A DNA stretch of 64,000 nt from Prionace glauca (GCA_037974335.1 CM075733.1:21508505-21572504), one strand, 5' to 3'; shown: positions 1-12,462, counted from the first letter of the stretch. A program made the numbers and translations. Notes: generated by a model not told the origin, from the sequence alone.

Positions 1-76
1 AGCACAATTGTAAACTACAGTCCATTTCTGAAGAACATGAGTCCTTAAAAGTTACTTCAAAGAGTCTTGCTCAAAA
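1..76 (+). CDS. CIP2A: CIP2A coding exon (partial at window edge)
   Basis: Reads [16 protein letters not shown] and on to SLAQ, aligned with HNRKLES-EEHE in human. Donor AA|GTAAGT; ends in phase 2. The upstream border lies outside the window. Confidence 0.88.
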
Positions 77-3000
77 GTAAGTTTGAGTGGTATCTGCTCC
101 GATTTTGGTACAATTTTCCATCTTGTCATTTCAAAAAATGAAATGCAATGGTATTGTGGTTCATTGTAAAGAAATGACCATGTGTATGGCCTGAAGCAAT
201 AATCTTACCAGTTTTATGCCATCGTGTGGAGGTCCAACACTTGCCTACAAGAATAGGGGATGATCTTCTCATAAACCACTGGCATCCTTCATTCAGCATC
301 CTATTTCAAAGTGACAATGGATACATGGGGGAGGACATTAGGAAAAATAACTTGAGGCACTGAGGGCATTGTAGGAGAGGAGAGAATGTACCATCATTGG
401 AACTTGATGTAGCAACTTACAGAAATATATTTATATTTGCATAACTTTTTAAAAGGTTAAATGAATTGTATTTTTGACAGAATAACTTCCTTGAAAATAT
501 CATCCATAAATCTAATTTCAAATTTGTACAGTCATATAAACTTTCTTTTCAGCCTTGAAGCAGTTGAAAGGCAACTTAAAGAACTACAGATTGAACACAA
601 TTCTTTAAGTGAACAAAGTGAATTGTTCAAAAAGCAAATTGAATCCCTTAAACAACAGAATGACAGGTAAGTCCATTTTACAACCTGTGAACGGATGTAG
701 TTTTTATACTTCCTAGGTCTATCAGAATGACTTGAAGTCATGTTTGTCAAGTGAAAATTCTTTTAAGGAATCAGTAAAATGTTCTGTTTTTCTTGTTGAA
801 TCTTAGATGCCTTGCTCAGTTAACAGAGATGGAAGTACAGAAAAATGATCTATGCATTCAGTTACAGGAAAAGGACAATAAATTAATGGGTAGGTCTTTG
901 GTTTTTCACTCATCTACGTCCACTTGTTTGCTTCAAAATGTATTTATTATTTGAACAGGAAAGTGAAATGTGCCATGGAGTGATGTGATGTATTATAATA
1001 CATTTGTATGGTCTTGTGTTCCAAATGGTTCAAGTCATCAGGAAAAACCATCCTTGGAAATTTGTGTGAGATCCTATTGGGAACTTAAAAGAAGATGGAG
1101 CAATAGGAAAACTTTATTATAAATCTTGCCCTATCTTGAGAGTATTTAATTTATGTTAGGATTGTGCTTTTCATCTTGCTTCAAAACTTTAGGTAGATGG
1201 CCCAACAGGAAACATTTCTCACAGCTGTGCCACAAGCAGACGCAGGGCAATCTATCCAAAGTCAGAGGACCCATACACTGTTCTACATTTGTCCTTTGCT
1301 CATGTCGAGTGCTATCACAATCTTAGAAGTTCATTGCATTTCTGTAATTGAAGGCACACATCAGTGAAATAATTCAATGCATCATTTGAATTAAAATTAC
1401 AGTTACTCTATGAATTGTGGTCACTTACAGATATCAGGCATGCGGTTTGTACATGAATCACAATACACATGCTCCTACATCTTCTAACATCTCGATTGTA
1501 TTTTCTTTTTATCAAAATGCTTTTGGAGACCTGAATGCAGGAAGACTCCTTTTAGGTCCTATCTATGCTACTGTTCTCTCATCTTTGAGATTCATGAGCT
1601 CTTGCCAGTCTACCCAATGTAGCAGACTGGCATGTTGTGAGAGTTTGATCAACTATACATATACTGAAGTTGTGTAATTTAATGCTGGCTAAGTTATTTT
1701 GGTTACACAAGCTGCTTTCAGATGCAAAATTGTGTAGGGAATAAACTGGGCTAGGGCTTGATTAATATTGGGGACTGAATTAGGGAGCAGTGTAACAAGA
1801 AGACACAGCTCCAAAAAAAAAGAGATACAGCATTTCTGATGTGAATTTTGCAGTTTAAATGGAAAATTGCAATTTGTTAGACAGCCGGAATAGTTTTAAG
1901 TGATCAATGTTTATATTTTTGGATATTAGAAAAAAGTATAGATTTCAATTAGTTTAATGTTTGTGTAAGAAAGGGTTGAAACTCTAATTAGATTAAAGTT
2001 AAACAAAGGCATTTGCATGTAATGGAGGTTTGGTTTCATTTCAAACAATCTGCATTTTGCTTAGAGAGATTATAATATAAAAAGCGAACAAAGGTAGAGA
2101 ATGACTGAACAGCAACCAGGGACCATTTTTAAGTTAGACCTTTTTGTGTTCAGTTTTAACTGAACCCAAGGTAATTGGGGTTTAGCAGCTAGAGAGGGAA
2201 CAGTTCTCACAGCTGTGCCAGACAATTGAGAATATGGGTAAGAAAGCAAGTCCCAGAAATTAAACAACAGATTGCCTGGTTTCTAGAACAATGAAAAGAG
2301 AGGTACCATGAAGATGGACAGCAAAGGAGCAAAAGGAACTGGAATTTGAACAAGTACATTTGTTGTAATTCAAATAAAAGGCAAAGAAAATGTTCTGAGT
2401 TAGAGACAGCTGCAAGAACTAGATTAAAGTAAGGAGCCAGACATAAGAGGTAAATCAAAAGTTTAGTGACAACCTATGAAGCAGTAGTGTTCTATTGGTG
2501 GCTGGATACCTGAGAGATTGTGTAAAAGCTTGAATGCAATAGCAGTTCAAGGCAGAAGAATACTGAAAGGAGATTAGGAAATCTTGGAAGTGGATCCTTG
2601 CTGAAGAAAGCATTGTTTAAAAGAAGATTCTCCGTTATGTCTTTCAGAGAGTGAAGTTTGGGAAACACTTGTTTAAAAGCCAGAATCCAGTGAGGCCACT
2701 TGGCTTATGGTGTAGTAATCATTTGAGGGGATTTGAGGAAGAATCCTTAGTTCCGTTGTGTAGCATCTGCCACTTGGTTTCAGAGTACAGTGTGTCTAAC
2801 CACACTTGGCTTATTACTTTACAGGGGCTGTGTACTATAGCTTAAGATATGTTTTGCAACTTGTATTGTCCATAAAACCTGAATACGTTTCTGAAGACAA
2901 GTAGCGGAGTAGTGTACTGGTCAAACTTTTCATGTTTAATGAATGTTTTGATTTTTTTTATATTAAAAGCTAATTGGCAATCCTGGATATGTGATTGTAA

Positions 3001-6000
3001 TAGTGCTGATAAATCTGCAGTCTGCATGTTAGTCTTGAACCACTGACTTATTTTTTTGTAATAATTTGACAGGTTTGGAACAAAATCTCCAAGCGCAGCA
3101 AGAAAAAATAAAAACAGCAAAGAAGGAGAAAGAGGATATGGAAGAAGCTATTGACGTTCTCCAAAAGGAGCTTAGCAAGACAGAGTTAGCCAGGAAAGAG
3201 CTCAGTATTAAGGTAAACTATGTATTTAAAATTGTTAATCTTTCTGCCTTTCAGGAGATTGTTGAAGCACGTGAGGATTACAATATTCAGTTTGAGTTGC
3301 TGTCTCCTGTCCTCTGCGTTGTACTAGAAATAACTAACTTTTCAGGAATGAAAGTAAACTTCTCTTACAAGGTTGCAGGTACAATTGCATTAGAAACCAG
3401 TGTCTCTAACTATAATCTGAGACTATCCAGGGTGTTCTGAATATTTTGTAACACAAATTTAATTGGGAATCTAAAATTGCTAATTAGGACAAAATAAATA
3501 AAAGCAAATTACTGCAGATGCTGGAATCTGAAACCAAAAGAGAAAATGCTGGAAAATCTCAGGTCTGGCAGCATCTGTAAGGAGAGAAAAAAGCTGACGT
3601 TTCAAATCCAGATGAGCCTTTGTCCAATCTGACACAAAATGACTGCTTTGACAAAGGGTCTTCTGACTGCCAGATTTGCTGAGATTTTCCAGCATTTTCT
3701 CTGATCACTAATTAGAATGGTGGGTCCCAAAGTTGCCTTTTACCTCTAGATTCAGATATACCTAAAGGGAACAGAAAGTTTCCTAACTATTGTTTTGAAC
3801 CCAGCGCAGGATAATTTGGTAGTTTGTTTTCAAAGGCATTCTTTTGGAGCACATGTCATAAGTCTACATAAATTGGCACTCATGCTTAACAATTTCCCTC
3901 CCTACGTCCTCCGTTATCCAAAAAAAATTGCCCTTCAACGGAGGCAGACTGAGAGCCTGGGAACTGCAGAATGCCCTTGGCCTGTGTAACTGTGTGCCAA
4001 TCTGAGAAATAACAACAATTAATATTTAATAAATTCCTTCTTGCATACTTTAGAATATGCAGTTCTGAGATTGATAATAATCTAAAGTATAAGGAACAAG
4101 GGCTATTTATGTTAGTTTCTAAGGTGCCAGATAAAATTTGTTCCATCTTTTTCTTTACGAGTACACAAGTGGATCAAAATAAATAAACCTAACCAACAAT
4201 GGGTGGTAGGTGTTTGTTAAAATCATCCTGAGAAATAATTGCACTAGTGTTGACACATTGGTAATTTTTTATTAAATATGAAGAATAATTTCTAGCATTT
4301 TTTTCTCCACAATATTCTGTCTTTTTTTGAATAGCGAAATGAACTAATCACTCCCAAAATTTACTTTTGTATTAATTGGCTTGGATGAAATGGTAACTTT
4401 TCTTCATTACTGTTAAACTTCTTCGCATTTTGCATATCATGCCAGCGTTCTGCATTGCGTGTACGTTATCCAATTTCTTGTGGAACTTTTGTGGATTTCA
4501 ATCTGTTTCAATTTGTTGTTGTGTTCTGGAACTCATTTGGGCTATAATTTGAATAAATATGTTGGCCTTGAGGTTCTGCGAGATTGTTTTTTGGTTTGTT
4601 TGTCTTTTCCCCCAGTGCAATTTGCTCAAAATTGATCAAACCAGTGCAAATAAAATAACATTTCAAATGCACTTTCAGTGTGGATTGCGATTCCAAGATC
4701 TTTTGTTTGCAATACTGGCCATAGAATCCTACAGTGAAGCAGGAGGCCATTCAGCCCATTGAGTCTGCACCAAATGCAATCCCACCCAGGCTTTATCCCC
4801 ATAACCCCATGCATTTACCCTTGCTAGTCCCCCTGACACCAAGGGACAACTTGGCATGGCCAGTTCATTTAACCTGCACATCTTTGGACTGTGGGAGGAA
4901 ACCCGAAGACCCAGAGGAGACCCAAACATGGGGAGAATGTGCAAACTCAGCACGGACAGTGACCCAAGCTGGGAATCGAACCCGAGTCCCTGGCGCTGTG
5001 AGGCAGCAGTGCTAACCTGCTGTGCAACAGTACTGCACTAAAAGTAGCCTGACCTGGATGCAAGCAGATAAAATTGATCATCATTGTACATTTCAGCTAA
5101 TTATTCAAATTGGCTCTAAAAATTGAGATTCCATTTTTAGGACCAAAGCGACTAATAATTTTCAAATATTAAAAAAGGAAACAATCCATTGTCTACCAAT
5201 GAAACAAATGAATGCAGTTCAGTAGATTGCTCTCAGCTGTTGGACTAGATGCTTTAAAAATTATTTTTGTGGGTAACCCATTTTCAGTTGCATTTGTAAA
5301 TTTGCATCGGGTTACCACTAAAAATATTCCTTGATGTATTTAATATATACTAAGGTTCTGACATTCCATCTGGTTGTGATGATTTATGACAAATCTTATG
5401 TTTGATGACAAATTAATTTGAACTAAAAATTGTGTAAAAGAAAATCACTTCAGAAAACTAATACAATTTGCACTTGATGTTGCTCAAGTCTAATGCAGAA
5501 ACAAGTATACAAATTAGGAGCAGGTGTAGACTACAGAGCCCTCGAGCCTGTTCCAGACAATATAATGTTTCCCTTGATATTAATATTCTTACATTGGTCC
5601 TGACCAATGCAAGATAAAAAGCTTTCACAAAATGTTTTCTTTCAACAGTACTCCAGTTTTGTACTACCAATGACTTGTTTTCTACTTTTGTATTCAATTC
5701 CCTCTCAATAAATAGTAACATTCTGTTAACTTTCCTCATGACTTGCTGTACCTGCATACTAACCTTTCAGGATTCTTGTACTAACATACCCAGATCTTTC
5801 TGCATTTCAGAGCTCCGTATTGCCATTTTTTTTGGCATTATGTATTATTTTTGTTTATTTCCTGAATAAGAAAATTACTTACATTCAGGAACAGATACTT
5901 AGAAATTAGTTTTGTTTTATTAATAAATTTGTTGTTCTACACTCTTGCCTAATATAGATGTTCATTTTGCGTCTCATTTTGCGTCTCATTTTGCAGTTGT

Positions 6001-6167
6001 CATCTCTAGAAGTTCAAAAATCCCAGGTAGAAGCACGATTGCAACAAAAAGAAGCCCTTGTCCAAGCCCAACAGGATGAACTCAACAAGCATTCTCAGAT
6101 GATAGCAATGATTCACAGTCTGAGTAGTAGCAAACTACAGTCGAATACAGTAAATCTCAGTCTGTAG
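1..6167 (+). CDS. CIP2A: CIP2A, C-terminal part (five exons, 5' end outside window)
   Basis: CIP2A binds and restrains protein phosphatase 2A, stabilises MYC, and in mitosis works with TOPBP1 on broken chromosomes. The window holds about 193 C-terminal residues in five exons: 1-76, 553-666, 807-889, 3073-3212 and 5997-6167. All have GT/AG borders and compatible phases (2, 2, 1, 0). The whole stretch is charged, heptad-like coiled coil, as in the C-terminal dimerising rod of the family. Conserved pieces recalled from human CIP2A are EEKIKT-like, [29 protein letters not shown] and a final TVNLS followed by one hydrophobic residue, then stop. Length and ending match the human protein (905 residues). 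Convergent with the HHLA2 gene on the other strand. Identification is strong; the N-terminal armadillo-like part is outside the window. Confidence 0.95.
553..666 (+). CDS. CIP2A: CIP2A coding exon
   Basis: Acceptor TTCTTTTCAG, donor AG|GTAAGT. 114 bases, phase 2 in and phase 2 out. Encodes coiled coil beginning [12 protein letters not shown]. Confidence 0.92.
807..889 (+). CDS. CIP2A: CIP2A coding exon
   Basis: Acceptor GAATCTTAG, donor G|GTAGGT. 83 bases. Encodes [11 protein letters not shown] to KDNKLM, aligned with the human SIAQLIEKEEQ region. Too short and too spliced to be seen as a free-standing ORF. Confidence 0.88.
890..3072 (+). other. CIP2A intron, no other gene seen
   Basis: About 2.2 kb of AT-rich intron. 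The open frames here are short and have no recognisable domain. I saw no clear SINE or LINE. Confidence 0.6.
3073..3212 (+). CDS. CIP2A: CIP2A coding exon
   Basis: Acceptor TTTGACAG, donor AAG|GTAAAC. 140 bases, ends in phase 0. Encodes [12 protein letters not shown] and ends RKELSIK, the best conserved part of the C-terminal rod. Confidence 0.93.
3492..3705. repeat. Short element with inverted ends (family B), in CIP2A intron
   Basis: Begins 'aaagcaaattactgcagatg' and ends with the reverse of its own inner start ('gagattttccagcattttct'). The same two ends frame copies near 9.5 kb and 45.1 kb. This suggests a small non-autonomous element with inverted termini; the family name is not known to me. 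Confidence 0.65.
4720..5040 (-). repeat. tRNA-derived HE1-like SINE, CIP2A intron
   Basis: Reverse orientation. Contains the SINE body 'ctttggactgtgggaggaaa' and the tRNA-like head reading 'gcagcagtgctaacc' on the + strand. The tail is the 'cattcagcccattgagtctg' type rather than the 'aataaacttta' type. Confidence 0.8.
5500..5850 (-). repeat. Old CR1-like LINE fragment, CIP2A intron
   Basis: On the - strand a decayed frame reads [20 protein letters not shown], which lines up with the CR1 stretch QVEKVVKKAYGMLAFI seen near 16.2 kb. Heavily diverged. Confidence 0.5.
5997..6167 (+). CDS. CIP2A: CIP2A terminal coding exon
   Basis: Acceptor CATTTTGCAG after a short direct repeat of 'gtctcattttgc'. 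56 residues plus [17 protein letters not shown] and [12 protein letters not shown] are close to human; the final TVNLSL fits the human TVNLSI end. Confidence 0.94.
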   Translation: MSSLEVQKSQVEARLQQKEALVQAQQDELNKHSQMIAMIHSLSSSKLQSNTVNLSL

Positions 6168-6261
6168 CCTTGTGATTTTATAGTTGAGAGAAATGGAGAT
6201 TGACTCCAACGTTTGCTTGTAGTCCTTGCATCTAATGCATTATATATCCGCCTATATTTTT

Positions 6262-6267
6262 AATAAA
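6262..6267 (+). promoter_or_regulatory. Possible CIP2A polyadenylation signal
   Basis: First AATAAA, about 95 bases after the CIP2A stop. Other AATAAA sites follow, for example near 7,050, so which is used cannot be told. Confidence 0.4.
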
Positions 6268-7657
6268 AATTTTGATACCATTAAGTTTTTTTACATTTTC
6301 ATTTGAAAGTGAAGGTTTGATATTGCTACGATCTGAATTGAACTGTTTTGAGCACATTTACTGGCAAGAACTTAGTAATATTTGTAGTTTTTAAATTTAG
6401 TGTAACAGTTCAAAACTATTTCTAGCTCATTCATCTCAACATCTGGCGTGTTATCCTTCAGCCATAAATTGACCAACTGCATAGATAGTTCAGATCAAGA
6501 TATGTACTCTTTTTGGTTAATACTTTATCTTTTCAGTCAATATAACTTTGACATCGGAAGATAGCTGTCTCATACTTGAGCAACTGTATGTCCTAGTGAG
6601 AAGAATGCAAAACCAGAACTTTCTAATTATGTTAATAGTAGATGCAATTCAGTCATCTCATTGCTGTCCTGTATTCTGAAATGCATCAGCTATAAAGCAG
6701 CAGTTCATTTTATCTTGATAAAAAAAACTGCATAAACTAATGAATAGCACAATGTAAATGTATGGAAATGTTATATTTTTCAATGTTTTTATGAATGTCC
6801 CTGACCAAATTGGGAAAACACTGCTCTACATTTAAAAAGAAATCGATTTGCAGATTTTGGGTTCAAAATAATTTACTAAAAAATTTACTGCACATTCCAG
6901 TCACTTTTTGCTTCCTGTTCACCTTTGTAATGAATTTTGATAATGTTTTAATTATGCTGTCATCTCTATACGTACGGTCTAATTTCAGTTGGTTATATAC
7001 AGCCACGCAATTCTATTACACATTTAATTTCTTTCTTTTCCTCATACGAAATAAACTTTTTTCAAATTAAAAAAGCTTAAAATGCAGACTATGGTTTATG
7101 TCACATTTGTATATGCTCAAACTTTGTTTTCTTCTCAGAAGGTTAGTGTTTATACTTCAAAGGAAAATTTTCTTAATCTCAGTAAAGTTGCACATGTATT
7201 GTTGAAGTTCTTCTAGTCTTTCATGCCCATCCACCCTCTGGCTGTGTATTTCTTCACATTCTACCTGGTCTTATATCACTCCCACTCTCTTACCCCTGTA
7301 CAATTTTATATCTTTCCCTGAAACTCATTTAATTGACCATGCCATGCACCAGGTGAAATACTCACTTTGGTGAGACTTTGTAGACAGAGTTCACAAGTGA
7401 ACAACAATAAGTAGCGGTGGCACAGATAGCAGTGGGAATTGCATGTGCGAGTACAGCCTCTCTAAGCTTGCTCAGCAAACCATAGATGCTATATCCCATA
7501 GATTTTTATAAAAAAGAATTATTGAGAATATGAACAGCAAATAATGTGTGATGAGCAGGCAGGGCTAATGTTTCAGACACATTAAGATGTGCTCTTCTGT
7601 GAATAGAGTGGCCAGCACCATGGAATTTATGTATTTTTTTAAAAAAACACGCACACC
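6268..7657. other. AT-rich CIP2A 3' flank, nothing clear
   Basis: Likely 3' UTR then intergenic. No repeat family or long frame recognised. Confidence 0.5.
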
Positions 7658-7842
7658 TTAAATATAATTGTGCAGACTCTGGATATCAATATGTCTGACA
7701 ACACAAATAAGATGACAACTTTTGTCTTGTTTCTTGCAGCATCCAAAAGTGCTCTCCAATATTAATAGGATTACTGCAAGAGAGACAATGGCAAATGCAT
7801 ACACTGCTGTTGGAATTTCACTTGATGCTACCACTTCAGCCA
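7658..7842 (-). CDS. Candidate second transmembrane/tail exon for HHLA2
   Basis: After an AG on the - strand (TTAGCTAG|TG) the frame is open in phase 1, the phase used by every HHLA2 intron. It encodes a short stalk, a 20-odd residue hydrophobic helix (AFAIVSLAVILLILES), then CCKK and a basic tail, and stops. The layout matches the 18.3-kb exon, which also ends its helix with CC. The tract before the AG is poor in pyrimidines and no conserved tail motif is visible, so it may be an alternative last exon, a decayed duplicate, or chance. Confidence 0.3.
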
Positions 7843-8384
7843 CTAGCTAATATGTCTTCCCTTTTGTTACTTTGATTTGTTCCTGTACAAGTTTTAGTGG
7901 GACCCTCAATGGCTCTAAACCCTGAGGATGTCAACTAAGAATGATTTGTGTCGGTTACGTTGTGGAGAGTTCCATTGAATACTTGTGACGGGGGTCTGTT
8001 TGTACAATCTAAATGAATGTTGTATTAATAAGGGCATTGTAGGCAGTGACGTGAGCAGCTGGTGAGGCATCTCCTCATCATCTCACCCATGCCTCTTCAA
8101 AATTGGCGATAGAGGATCTGAGCTCACCAAGGTTCCCCTTGAGATTCAAAGCTTGCTTCTGCACAACATTGTGCAGAGTTCAGTAAGCCATGACTGTTCT
8201 GGAGATCCTGGATAGTGCATATCAAAGGACTTCTCCAAAATCTGTCTAAACACATGAAGTGTACCTTTAATTTGCGAGTGGCATGTTTGATTACTGATCT
8301 GTTGGTCAGTCATATATACTGTAGCACTGTTGTGCTTCAATGGTTGAGTTTCTGCTAAATGTTACCAGCCAAGGTTTAAATGGT

Positions 8385-9000
8385 TTTACCTCATTTTGAT
8401 TTGATTTTTATTGTCATATATATTAGCATACAGTGAAAAGTATGGTTTCTTGCATGCTATACAGACAAAGCATACTGTACGTAGGGAAGAAAAGGAGAGA
8501 GTGCAGAATGTAGTGTTGCAGTCATAGGTTGTAGATAAAGATCAACTTAATGCAAGGTAGATCCACTCAAAAGTCTGGCAGCAGGGAGAAGATGCCTTAG
8601 AGCTGTTTGGTACGTGTCCTCAGACTTTTGTATCTTTTTTCCTGACAGAAGAAGCTGGAAAAGTATGTCTGGGGTGATTGAGGTTCTTGATTATACTGGC
8701 TGCTTTGCCAAGGCAGCGAGAAGTGTAGGCAGTGTCAATGGATGTGATGGACTGGGCTTCATTCATGACTCTTTTGTAGCTTCTTGTTTTGGACAGAGCT
8801 GGAGCCATGTCAAGCTGTGATACAACAGAAAAGAATGCTTTCTATGGTGAATCTATAGAAGTTGGTGAAAGTTGTTATGGACATGTCAAATTTCCTTAGT
8901 CTCCTGAGAAAGTAGAGGCGTTGGTGGGATTTCTTAACTAGACTGTCTGCATGAAGGGGCCAGGACAGGTTGTTGATGACCTGGACACCTAAAAACGTCT
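8385..9000 (-). repeat. L2-like LINE 3' end
   Basis: Starts with 'tttgatttttattgtcatat' and continues 'agcatacagtgaaaag', then into reverse-strand LINE coding similar to the 21.1-21.7 kb copy (LGKAASIIK, HPRHTFPAS). Old, with several frame breaks. Confidence 0.75.
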
Positions 9001-9486
9001 AGAAGTCACTGTTTTAGTATCCTTCAGTCTGATGAAGTCAGGAGACTGGGGCTGGAGCAAAATTAAACTGTTTTGGTAGCTCCTCAAAAGCCTTGTGCAC
9101 AACTGCAGATTTATCCTTTTGTGGGTTACACACATCTGTCTAAACACATGAAGGACATTATGGAATCTGCCAGCTAATGAATACTTCTGATCTGGGGCGT
9201 CCTGATTTGCTGTGTACATTTGATGCATTGTATGTGTGTGAATCTACCCAGAGCTGCAAACCCAAGCACTTGCAAACTACAGTTAGCATCACTGCAGACA
9301 ATGTTAATATCATTGATGTCTCTGGAAACCAGTAATTACCTATTGTGTGTTTGTGGGCTGAAAATTTGGACAGCATGAATATGTTATCAGCAGAATGATC
9401 CAAGGCAAAAATGCTAAGTGTGTACGTGACTTTGCAGTGACAGATAAATATAAAGCAAACAATATCACTCAAAAACAGATATTTTG

Positions 9487-9716
9487 ATAAAAGTAAATTA
9501 CTGTGGATGCTGGAACCAAACAAGAACGGAAAATCTCAGATGGTCTGACAGTATCTGTGGAGAGAGAACAGCCTACGTTTCAAGTCTGAATCAACCTGAC
9601 TGGAAATGTTGCCTCTATCCTCTCTCCACAGATGCTGTCAGACCTGCTGAGATTTTCCAGCATTTTCTGTTCTTGTTTGGTTTCAGCATCCACCATAATT
9701 TGCTTTTATCAAAACA
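9487..9716. repeat. Short element with inverted ends (family B)
   Basis: Both ends present: the left end 'aaagtaaattactgtggatg' and its reverse on the right, with the 'gagattttccagcattttct' block. Same family as 3.5 kb and 45.1 kb. Its right edge runs into the left arm of the inverted repeat. Confidence 0.65.
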
Positions 9717-9927
9717 TCACTCATCCTGATGAGATAGAACAAATCTTCAAGTATAATAAGTACATTCGCCAAAATCACTTTAAACATGCTTTCCCACTCG
9801 TGGGTAAGAAAACAGCTGTGAGAATGGAATATGTATTGTTTAAAGTTTATTAGTGTCACAAGTAGGCTTACATTAATACCACAATGAAGTTACTGTGAAA
9901 AAACCCTTCGCCACACTGGTGCTTGAA
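9704..9927 (+). repeat. Left arm of perfect 224-bp inverted repeat
   Basis: Reading this arm and the reverse complement of 10387-10610 base by base I find no mismatch and no gap. The arm contains non-repeat sequence plus the 3' tail of an HE1-like SINE from about 9838. Confidence 0.9.
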
Positions 9928-10386
9928 CCTATATTTCCATGTGCTATATTTCTATCTCACTTGCTACCATGTTCTAATCTTGATTTAATCAGCTAGTTTC
10001 AGGAAGCCCATGGATAAATTGAAAAGTGTGTAAATATCAATAATTTAGCAATTAATATGCGTTTTTGACAAGCTGCCTCTCCTGAGGGAGTGCTCACAGC
10101 CTAATGTTTGAATGAAAACTGAAGGAACTGGATTCCTGACTTGTTTACCTGGTTTTAACATTATCAGCACCACTTCCCTTTGCGTCTTATGTTGCTAGTT
10201 TACTACTGTACCATTTCTACAGGGATTGTAGCAGTTCAAGAAGACAGCTCGCTGCCATTTTTTTCAAGGATAATTAGGGATGGGGGAAAAAGTGCTGGCC
10301 CACATCCTATAATTGAATTTTAAAAAGTTCGTTATTGGAAGCTTTTGTCTATGAAGGTGTACACACAGAATCATTTCATGGTACTA
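9928..10386. other. Spacer (loop) of the inverted repeat
   Basis: 459 bases of unremarkable AT-rich sequence; no gene or repeat recognised. Confidence 0.7.
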
Positions 10387-10610
10387 TTCAAGCACCAGTG
10401 TGGCGAAGGGTTTTTTCACAGTAACTTCATTGTGGTATTAATGTAAGCCTACTTGTGACACTAATAAACTTTAAACAATACATATTCCATTCTCACAGCT
10501 GTTTTCTTACCCACGAGTGGGAAAGCATGTTTAAAGTGATTTTGGCGAATGTACTTATTATACTTGAAGATTTGTTCTATCTCATCAGGATGAGTGATGT
10601 TTTGATAAAA
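10387..10610 (-). repeat. Right arm of perfect 224-bp inverted repeat
   Basis: Exact reverse complement of 9704-9927. Its outer edge abuts a Penelope-like 3' tail at 10,611. Confidence 0.9.
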
Positions 10611-10690
10611 TCGGTTGGACTAAAACCTGGTGTTGTCAGACTTTTTACTGTGTTTACGCCAGTCCAACGTCGGCATACCCACATCATGAC
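10611..10690 (+). mobile_element. Penelope-like element, 3' tail fragment
   Basis: Carries 'ggttggactaaaacctggtg' and 'gtccaacgtcggcatacc', the recurring end also found at 34.2, 35.4, 41.3, 42.9 and 53.5 kb. Confidence 0.55.
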
Positions 10691-10694
10691 TATT

Positions 10695-11325
10695 CCATGA
10701 GTCATGCAGCACAGAAACGGGTCCTTTGGCCCCCCAAGTCTATGCTGACTATTAAATGCCAATATGTGTTAATCCCATTTACCAGCATTTGGGCCATAGC
10801 CTATTATGGCCTTGATGACTTAAGTACTCATCCAGGTGCTCTTTAAATGTTGCAAGAGTAACTGCCTCCACCAACCCCTCACATGGCACATTTTGCATTT
10901 CCATCTTCCACTGAATGAAAGTTCTTTTTCTCTAAACCATTTGTGCCTCACCTTAAACCAATGCCCTCTGTCCTTGGACACCCCTGGCATAGGGAAAAGT
11001 TTCTTACAATCTATGCCCCTCAATTATGGATACCTTTATCAGATCCCCCCCCCCCTCAACCTCCCCTTCTCCAGGGAAAAGAAATCCTCAAAATTGAAAT
11101 TTTCCATCCCAGGTAACATCCTGGTGAATCTGCCCATGTCCTCTCCAATGTAATCATGTCCTTCTGATAGTGTGACCAGAAATGTATACAATATTCCATT
11201 TGTTGCCTAACCAATAAAATTGTACCAAGAAATCCCGGCTCCTACACTCTGTGCCTGTCTCATGAAGGCAAACATTCTGTATGCCTCTTTCACACTTTCT
11301 ACCTGTGCTGCCACCGTCAAGGATT
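10695..11325 (-). repeat. CR1-like LINE 3' fragment
   Basis: - strand frame reads IDCKKLFPMPG and FREKELS-like pieces. On the + strand it starts 'cagcacagaaacgggtcctt', the usual end of this family. Degenerate. Confidence 0.7.
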
Positions 11326-11326
11326 T

Positions 11327-11545
11327 ATGGACTTAGAACATAGAACACTACAGCACAAACAGGCCCTTCGGCCCACAAGTTGCGACTTGTATACCAAGAT
11401 CCATTTGTTCCTCAATACTTCCATTCGTTGTGTACATACTACCCTTATAAGACTTCCCAAAATGCATCACCTCATACTTATCAGGATTAAGTACCACTGC
11501 CATTGTTCTGCCAAACTTCCCCCCTGATCAATATCAATCTAAAGC
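11327..11545 (-). repeat. CR1-like LINE fragments, composite
   Basis: 'acttagaacatagaacacta' is the tail of the younger CR1 family, followed by a different CR1 piece with 'aatgcatcacctcatactta' (the EVMHFG region in reverse). Confidence 0.6.
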
Positions 11546-12462
11546 GTAAGACCTTCCTCCTATTGACAACTCTTACAGACTTGAAGCATTTTCACCTTAG
11601 ATATAATTTTTAATCAAGTCTGTTATTTGAAAAAGCTTGGTTTATCAATTATGTATGATATTTTAATCAAGTGGTTTGATTCCCCCTCTGCAAGATGCAC
11701 AAAACTGAATCCAATAAATTTGATCAATCTGTGACTTTGAGTTAAAATTGCCAAACACTGGGAATATTGCTGAACGGAATGACTTTAATACTCTAAACTC
11801 AACAGGCAGTAATGTTTTTGATTGTCGTCAGCTCTAGTGGAGAAAGTTAAATATGCACGAGTAATGCACAACAAATCACCATGTACCTTTTCTGCAGTTT
11901 ACAGAAGGAGCCACATGTCCATTTGTGCTGAGACTAACAAGGAATTCAATGAATAATCCATCATTAACAAAATAAATGGTTCAGCATTCTGAACCATTCA
12001 GAATCTCTTGGTAAAATTTACACGCAGAGCTGCAGCAATTGAGCTAAGTAGTTTCATAATAGTGACAGCACTTCAAGCATCATAGCTGTCTTTATGTTCA
12101 ACAGCAGAGGTTGGGTAATTGGTAGGTTTGTGAGCGTATCTTGAAGCTTTTTTGTATAAATATGGTGTGGATTATATGCTGACTGCTATCAATGTGATGG
12201 GGTCAGTCTAAATTCAGTAATTTAGAATGCCTTCAAAGTCCAGGTAAAATTCACCTTGCCCCTGGAATTCCTTGATGGGATAAACTACTTCTGGTGTAAA
12301 TTACCTTTTAGCACCTTAACCAAGTGACTATTATTCATGTGAGAGCATTGATGGTCAGTGTTGATTAATTACTTTGCCGCAGCTTGACTATCTTGTGTCT
12401 AGATATATAGTTGAGGTCACTGGAAAATGATCAGGAGCCAGTACATAAATGATTTTTCTCTA
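11546..12462. other. No gene or repeat recognised
   Basis: AT-rich, short frames only. Confidence 0.5.

Noticed and set aside
2842-3120. - strand frame opposite the CIP2A exon
   Set aside because: A shadow of the coding strand with no domain.
3066-3440. Extended + strand frame beyond the CIP2A exon at 3,212
   Set aside because: The frame continues into the intron after a good donor; similarity to CIP2A stops exactly at ELSIK.
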